From: Pseudomonadota bacterium
GTDB taxonomy: Bacteria; Pseudomonadota; Gammaproteobacteria; Burkholderiales; Burkholderiaceae_B
Direction of reading: 5' to 3'
Assembly: GCA_023440825.1 (NCBI GenBank)
Contig: JAEXRL010000026.1
Coordinates: forward strand, 1 to 64,000
Length of the DNA: 64,000 nucleotides
Part shown: positions 59,400 through 64,000 of the stretch, piece by piece
How positions within the stretch are numbered: position 1 is the first letter of the stretch
How the letters are laid out: the number at the start of each line of letters is the position of its first letter
The notes under the pieces: model-generated
Database searches by the model: none
What the model was told of the DNA's origin: nothing
Seen by the model: only the letters and a program-made list of their open reading frames with translations
Made by a program: the position numbers and the translations under genes

Positions 59400-61055
59400 A
59401 TGAGCGGTATATACGATCAAGATCTGCCCAAAACAGAGGCCAACTACGCGCCCCTTTCACCCCTGAGCTTCATTGAGCGCGCGGCCCATATATATCCGCA
59501 GCGTCTTGCCGTGGTGCATGGTCCGGCTGATACGGACATACGTTACACCTGGAGTGAGCTGTATTCACGTTGCCGGCAATTGGCCAGTGCCTTGTCGCTA
59601 CAAGGTATTGCTAAGGGTGATACAGTGGCTGTGATGTTGCCCAACACACCTGCCATGGTGGAGGTTCACTTTGCCGTGCCCATGACAGGTGCGGTACTTA
59701 ATACGCTTAACACCCGCCTTGATGCCGTCACGCTGGCCTATATGTTGGATCATGGTGAAGCCAAGGCAGTGCTAGTAGATAGCGAATTTGCTGCGGTCAT
59801 GCAAGAGGCCTTAGCGCTACGTGAGTCTACACACCCTATTGTGGTGATTGATGTGATTGATCCCCTGTTCAAGGGGGAGAGTCATTTGATTGGGCATCAG
59901 ACCTATAACGAGTTTCTGAGCAGTGGCGATGCGGGTTACGTGTGGAGCTTGCCTGAGGATGAGTGGGATGCTATTGCCCTGAATTACACCAGTGGTACCA
60001 CAGGCAAGCCCAAGGGGGTGGTGTATCACCACCGCGGCGCCGCCATGGCCGCGATTTCCAATATTTTAGAGTGGGATATGCCCAAGCACGCCGTGTATAT
60101 GTGGACCTTGCCCATGTTTCACTGCAATGGCTGGACCTTTCCTTGGGCGATAGCAGCCCGTGCCGGCGTGAATGTGTGTTTACGTCGTGTGGATGCTGCT
60201 AGCATGATTGATGCCATTGTGGATCATGGGGTTACGCATTATTGTGGTGCTCCCATAGTGCACTCCACCTTAGTTAATGCACCCGAAGAATTACGTCAGC
60301 GCTTACCCAGTGGTGTGAATGCCATGGTGGCGGGGGCAGCACCGCCTGCCACCATGATAGAAGGTATGGAACGCTTAGGTTTTAACTTAACGCATGTGTA
60401 CGGATTAACCGAAACCTATGGGCCTGCTGCCGTATGTGCTCTTCAGGACGATTGGTCCGAGCTGTCCTTAGAGCAGCGCGCCCAGAAAAACTCGCGTCAA
60501 GGTGTCGCTTATCATTTGCAGCGTGCGGTGACGGTACTGGATACGAGCAGCATGCGCCCGGTGGCATCCGATGGTAACAGCATGGGCGAGATTATGTTCC
60601 GTGGCAATATTGTCATGAAAGGCTATCTGAAAAATCCGGAGGAAACCGCAAAAGCTCTGCAAGGTGGCTGGTTTCACAGTGGTGATCTGGCGGTTATGGA
60701 GCCTGATAGTTATGTGCGCATCAAAGATCGTAGCAAAGATATTATTATTTCAGGCGGGGAAAATATATCCTCGATTGAGCTTGAGGATGTCTTGTATCGG
60801 CACCCGGCTGTCATGGCGGTTGCTGTTGTGGCGGTAAACGATGAGCGTTGGGGGGAAACGCCGTTTGCTTTTATTGAACTCAAGCCTGATACTCAGGTCA
60901 GTGAGGCCGAGCTCATACAGCATTGCCGGCAATTTTTAGCAGGTTTTAAAGTGCCTAAGCACTACGCGTTTATTGAGCTACCTAAAACATCCACTGGTAA
61001 AATACAAAAGTTTGCTTTGCGTCAACAGGCGCAAGCACAGGTATCTGCTGTATAA
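59400..61055 (+). CDS. AMP-dependent acyl-CoA synthetase
   Basis: A 551-aa ligase that activates a carboxylic acid to acyl-CoA. LNYTSGTTGKPKGVVYHHRG is the AMP/P-loop motif, VYGLTETYGPAAV the A5 region, GWFHSGDLAVMEPDSYVRIK A7-A8 and KTSTGKIQKFALR the C-terminal catalytic Lys. Close in look to medium-chain or methylmercaptopropionate-type ligases; exact substrate not clear. AAGGAG precedes the ATG. Ends before a terminator. Confidence 0.9.
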   Translation: MSGIYDQDLPKTEANYAPLSPLSFIERAAHIYPQRLAVVHGPADTDIRYTWSELYSRCRQLASALSLQGIAKGDTVAVMLPNTPAMVEVHFAVPMTGAVLNTLNTRLDAVTLAYMLDHGEAKAVLVDSEFAAVMQEALALRESTHPIVVIDVIDPLFKGESHLIGHQTYNEFLSSGDAGYVWSLPEDEWDAIALNYTSGTTGKPKGVVYHHRGAAMAAISNILEWDMPKHAVYMWTLPMFHCNGWTFPWAIAARAGVNVCLRRVDAASMIDAIVDHGVTHYCGAPIVHSTLVNAPEELRQRLPSGVNAMVAGAAPPATMIEGMERLGFNLTHVYGLTETYGPAAVCALQDDWSELSLEQRAQKNSRQGVAYHLQRAVTVLDTSSMRPVASDGNSMGEIMFRGNIVMKGYLKNPEETAKALQGGWFHSGDLAVMEPDSYVRIKDRSKDIIISGGENISSIELEDVLYRHPAVMAVAVVAVNDERWGETPFAFIELKPDTQVSEAELIQHCRQFLAGFKVPKHYAFIELPKTSTGKIQKFALRQQAQAQVSAV

Positions 61056-61074
61056 ACAGCGCAATGTTGAACGG

Positions 61075-61104
61075 GCCGCTTCGACGTAATGAAGCGGCTT
61101 TTTT
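61075..61104 (+). terminator. Terminator after the acyl-CoA synthetase gene
   Basis: GCCGCTTC (61075-61082), loop GACGTAAT, GAAGCGGC (61091-61098), then TTTTTT including the end of the stem. Confidence 0.85.
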
Positions 61105-61119
61105 GTCAGGATAAACACT

Positions 61120-61602
61120 ATGCCTTCGTTTGATGTGGTTTCGGAAGTTAATGCGCACGAACTGCGCAATGCGGTGGATCAAGCAAGCCGCGAGCTGTCC
61201 ACACGTTTCGATTTTAAGGGTACTAATGCCCAGTTTGAGCTGGATGGGTTCGTGATTCAGCAATCGGCACCCAGCGTTTTTCAGCTCGAGCAAATGATGC
61301 AGATTTTACGTGCACGTTTATCGGCGCGTAATATTGATGTGCGCTGTTTGGAGGCCGATAAGCCATTGGAAAATGTGGCTGGAGCACGTCAAAAAGTGAC
61401 AGTGAAGCAAGGTTTGGATCAGCCCACAGCTAAAAAGCTGGTCGCTGCAATTAAAGCGGCCAAGCTAAAGGTTGAAGCTCAGATTCAAGGTGACAAGCTA
61501 CGCATCACAGGTAAAAAGCGTGACGATTTGCAGGCTGCCATTGCACTGCTTAAGCAAACCGACGTCGATTTACCTTTGCAGTACGACAATTTTCGCGATT
61601 AA
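61120..61602 (+). CDS. YajQ-family nucleotide-binding protein
   Basis: A 160-aa protein with two ferredoxin-like halves. SFDVVSEVNAHELRNAVDQA, STRFDFKGTNAQFELD and KLVAAIKAAKLKVEAQIQGD match YajQ, reported to bind cyclic di-GMP in Xanthomonas. Normal length (about 160). It stands 15 bases after the terminator and 46 bases before the GNAT gene. Confidence 0.95.
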   Translation: MPSFDVVSEVNAHELRNAVDQASRELSTRFDFKGTNAQFELDGFVIQQSAPSVFQLEQMMQILRARLSARNIDVRCLEADKPLENVAGARQKVTVKQGLDQPTAKKLVAAIKAAKLKVEAQIQGDKLRITGKKRDDLQAAIALLKQTDVDLPLQYDNFRD

Positions 61603-61647
61603 TCTGTTTGACGAGGTCTGCCTTTGTGCAGGCAGACCCTAAGTGTT

Positions 61648-62157
61648 ATGAGTATTACCATTAGCTTGTTGCAAGATGCTGACCTGGATCAGCTCATGTT
61701 TGTGCAAAGCCAGACCTACAGTAGTGACTTATTTGAGGCACGCAGCTTTTACACAAATCGCTTAGCCTTGTCGCCGCATAGCTGCTGGAAAGTCAGTGAC
61801 TCAGCGGGGCTTATGCAGGGCTACCTCATCTCGTACCCTTGGCAAGGTTCAGCGCCTCCTGCCTTGGGTCAAGCCCTGAATAACTTGCCGGCCCAGCCGG
61901 ATCAGTGGTTTATACACGACTGTGCCTTGTTGCCTGCTGCGCGCGGTAAAGGCTGGTCCAGTTTGTTATTGCAGCAAGGCTTACAGTTTGCGCGTAGTCA
62001 GCGTTTAAGGTGGTCCAGCTTAGTGTCTTTAGGTAAAGCGCGTGAGTACTGGCAAGCACAAGGCTATACGACGGTTCAGTTAGGACCCGAGCAGACTGAG
62101 CAGTTGCAGGCTTATGGGCCAGAGTCGTGCATGATGCGTAAGCCTTTATCGGCGTGA
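61648..62157 (+). CDS. GNAT-family N-acetyltransferase
   Basis: About 169 aa from ATG 61648; GTG 61624 is in frame upstream, and neither has a strong ribosome site. The CoA site is in LLPAARGKGWSSLLLQQGLQ (variant of the Q/RxxGxG/A loop), followed by SLVSLGKAREYWQAQGY. Substrate unknown. The stop directly abuts the convergent ABC permease gene (TAG/TAA ends touch). Confidence 0.83.
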   Translation: MSITISLLQDADLDQLMFVQSQTYSSDLFEARSFYTNRLALSPHSCWKVSDSAGLMQGYLISYPWQGSAPPALGQALNNLPAQPDQWFIHDCALLPAARGKGWSSLLLQQGLQFARSQRLRWSSLVSLGKAREYWQAQGYTTVQLGPEQTEQLQAYGPESCMMRKPLSA

Positions 62158-62919
62158 TTAGGGGCGCAGTCTATAGCCTGTTCTAAAAATAGTGTGCACT
62201 ATCCCTAAGCACAGCAGCAGGAAAAGGGCTGTCATTCCTAGGCTTAGCCACACGGATACATCAGCGTGGCTAAAAAAACTCCAGCGAAAGCCACTGACCA
62301 AATACAGCACCGGATTGACTAGGCTAACTTTTTGCCAAAATGCCGGCAGCATGTCAATAGAGTAGAAGCTACCGCCTAAAAAAGTTAATGGGGTAATGAT
62401 AAGCATGGGAACAAACTGCAGCTTTTCAAAGTTGTCTGCCCAAATGCCAATAATGAAACCCAGTAAGCTAAAGGTAAATGCAGTTAGTACTAGAAAAGTC
62501 AGCATCCATATAGGATGTTCAATGTGGAAGGGCACAAAAAACTGGGCCGTCAATAAAATGATAGCGGCCAAGATAAGTGATTTGGTCGCCGCAGCCCCTA
62601 CAAAGGCTAAAGTTATTTCTAAGGGCGATACGGGCGCCGACAATATTTCATAAATATTGCGGGTGAAACGCGGGAAATAAATACCAAAGGCAGCGTTCGA
62701 GACGCTGTGCGTGAGTACCGATAGCATGGTCAAGCCAGGCACAATAAAGGCCCCGTAGGGTATGCCTTCAATTTCATTAATGCGATTGCCTATGGCGGCC
62801 CCGAAAACAATGAAATAGAGCGCTGTAGAAATAACAGGTGCCACAATACTTTGCAGCAGAGTGCGACGAGTGCGCGCCATTTCATAGCGATAGATGGCGT
62901 TTAACGCGTTCCAATTCAT
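62158..62919 (-). CDS. ABC-2-type transporter permease
   Basis: A 253-aa membrane protein with six hydrophobic segments; ISAPVSPLEITLAFVGAAAT and ITPLTFLGGSFYSIDMLPAF are ABC-2 permease signatures (as in YadH-like exporters). It overlaps the ATPase gene by ATGA and completes a two-gene exporter. Substrate unknown. Confidence 0.9.
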   Translation of the reverse strand: MNWNALNAIYRYEMARTRRTLLQSIVAPVISTALYFIVFGAAIGNRINEIEGIPYGAFIVPGLTMLSVLTHSVSNAAFGIYFPRFTRNIYEILSAPVSPLEITLAFVGAAATKSLILAAIILLTAQFFVPFHIEHPIWMLTFLVLTAFTFSLLGFIIGIWADNFEKLQFVPMLIITPLTFLGGSFYSIDMLPAFWQKVSLVNPVLYLVSGFRWSFFSHADVSVWLSLGMTALFLLLCLGIVHTIFRTGYRLRP

Positions 62920-63860
62920 GCTTGCTCACCAGTAAGTTCAACAAAAATATCTTCTAAAGAGCGTTGTCGGGTTTGAATGTCGGCAATCTCGAGTTGTGCA
63001 GCATGCACGGCCTGTAGCGGTTGATCTAAGCCTAGCGAATTATCTTGGAATTGGTAGTGCAGTTCGGGGCGAGTGGGGTCTTGGCTGGGCTTGAGTTGCC
63101 ATCCATGAGCTTGTAAGTTAGTAGGTAATACGGCAAGTGATTGCGCTAAGGTAAGCACTAAGGTTTTTCCACCCAAGCGTTGCATTAAGGCTTGTTTGGT
63201 CTCGACGAGCTGTAATTGACCGCGATTAATAATACCAATGCGATCTGCCATTTCCTCGGCTTCTTCAATGTAGTGGGTCGTTAAGATAATAGTGACCCCT
63301 TGGCTGCGTAGCTTATGCACTAAGGCCCACATGCCTTGCCGTAAGGTGACATCAACCCCTGCCGTAGGTTCGTCCAGAAATAGAATTTCAGGCTCATGAG
63401 ATAGGGCTTTAGCAATGAGCACACGTCGTTTCATGCCCCCTGATAAGGCAATCAAAGGCTGGTCTTTTTTGTCCCACAAAGACAGGTCTTTTAAAATGCT
63501 TTCGATCAGCTCAGGGTTGGCCGCTTTTCCAAATAGCCCACGGCTAAAATTCACGCTATTCCAGACGGTTTCGAACGAGTCTGAACTGAGTTCTTGTGGC
63601 ACTAAGCCAATTTTGCTGCGTGCTTGGCGGTACTGTTTGACAATGTCGTGACCGTCAATGCTTACGCTACCAGAGCTGGGATTCACTAAACCACAAATAA
63701 TACTAATAAGGGTGGTTTTGCCAGCGCCGTTAGGCCCTAGTAAAGCAAAAATCTCGCCTCGCTGTATATGTAAATTAATGGGCTGTAAGGCTTGAAAACC
63801 CGAGGCGTAGGTTTTGCTGAGCTGCTGTATCTGAATAATACTATTTAAAGCGTCAGGCAT
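62916..63860 (-). CDS. ABC transporter ATP-binding protein
   Basis: About 314 aa from ATG 63860 (MPDALNSIIQIQQL); an upstream in-frame ATG at 63914 is unlikely. Walker A FALLGPNGAGKTTLI, signature LSGGMKRRVLIAKAL, Walker B ILFLDEPTAGVD and a switch His in TTHYIEEAEEMADR. The C-terminal 80 residues are the extension of the DrrA/YadG type. With the permease it forms an exporter. Confidence 0.95.
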   Translation of the reverse strand: MPDALNSIIQIQQLSKTYASGFQALQPINLHIQRGEIFALLGPNGAGKTTLISIICGLVNPSSGSVSIDGHDIVKQYRQARSKIGLVPQELSSDSFETVWNSVNFSRGLFGKAANPELIESILKDLSLWDKKDQPLIALSGGMKRRVLIAKALSHEPEILFLDEPTAGVDVTLRQGMWALVHKLRSQGVTIILTTHYIEEAEEMADRIGIINRGQLQLVETKQALMQRLGGKTLVLTLAQSLAVLPTNLQAHGWQLKPSQDPTRPELHYQFQDNSLGLDQPLQAVHAAQLEIADIQTRQRSLEDIFVELTGEQA

Positions 63861-63956
63861 AGAGAAGTCTAAAACTTTTGTGGATGTGCAGGGGGAGTAG
63901 GCGTTACACTGCATTGCAGTATGGCAGCCTTATGATCGCATGAAACACCAGCCAAT

Positions 63957-64000
63957 ATGAACTATTCCCATAATACCTTAACGCTCAGTGACGACGAGCG
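63957..64000 (+). CDS. Partial gene cut by the right edge
   Basis: ATG 63957 opens MNYSHNTLTLSDDER and runs off the window. The beginning fits the start of a MoeB/ThiF-type adenylyltransferase (SDDE/R followed by RYSRHI), but 14 codons are too few to tell. Divergent from the ABC exporter genes. Confidence 0.4.
   Translation, partial: MNYSHNTLTLSDDE

Noticed and set aside
1..64000. CRISPR array, insertion sequences or a full set of attachment sites
   Set aside because: No regular spaced direct repeats, transposase genes or terminal inverted repeats were seen; the left prophage end is outside the window so attachment repeats cannot be compared.

Overview
The window looks like a betaproteobacterial chromosome of the Burkholderiales, most likely Alcaligenaceae. 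The basis is the gene neighbourhood leuC-leuD-leuB-asd-FimV-like-truA-trpF, homoserine kinase of the phosphotransferase type (ThrB starting MAVFTPVS), a BPSS1780-type membrane protein and a tad (Flp pilus) locus. Genus cannot be fixed from sequence alone.

Region 1 (1 to about 23.8 kb, all + strand) is the late half of a tailed, lambda-like (siphovirus) prophage. In order it holds a gpZ-like protein, small and large terminase, gpW-type connector, portal, ClpP-type head protease, decoration protein, major capsid protein, head-tail joining protein, tail terminator, tail tube protein, a tail chaperone pair joined by a -1 slippery site (A AAA AAC at 10075-10081), tape measure protein, distal tail and hub proteins, a DUF6950/NlpC-P60-like tail-tip protein, a 1578-aa J-like central fibre, small fibre and fibre-assembly genes, and a lysis cassette (holin candidate, GH24 endolysin, nested Rz/Rz1). 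Genes are densely packed with ATGA or TAATG overlaps. Several short GC hairpins with T-runs punctuate the operon, two of them holding a stop codon in the loop. No integrase or repressor is seen, so the early region lies to the left of the window.

Region 2 (about 23.8-27.9 kb) is a patchwork boundary: a P-loop kinase gene, a short ORF resembling an integrase C-terminus, an arsenic-resistance operon on the - strand (arsR-arsB-arsC-arsH) with a clear inverted-repeat operator at arsR, a - strand terminator, and a tRNA/tmRNA 3'-end-like fragment. It ends at a pilin-like gene that has apparently lost its 5' end.

Region 3 (27.9-36.6 kb, + strand) is a tad/Flp pilus or type II secretion-like operon: pilin-like, TadG-like, TadE-like, an orphan exported protein, CpaB/RcpC, the CpaC/RcpA secretin, an FHA-CpaF fusion ATPase, TadB, TadC and a DUF192 protein. 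No prepilin peptidase, TadZ/CpaE or intact Flp pilin is present here.

Region 4 (36.5-64 kb) is ordinary core chromosome. It carries amino-acid and aromatic biosynthesis (thrB, aroC, leuCDB, asd, trpF), RNA modification (dusA, truA), SelO, an M48 protease lipoprotein, a FimV-like protein, TRAP transporter membrane subunits without a binding protein, a TlpA-type thioredoxin with an Lgt-like membrane domain, a bile-acid-symporter-type transporter divergent from an AraC regulator, a glutamine amidotransferase, the fluoride channel CrcB, an acyl-CoA synthetase, a YajQ-family protein, a GNAT acetyltransferase and an ABC-2 exporter. The start of one further gene is cut by the right edge.
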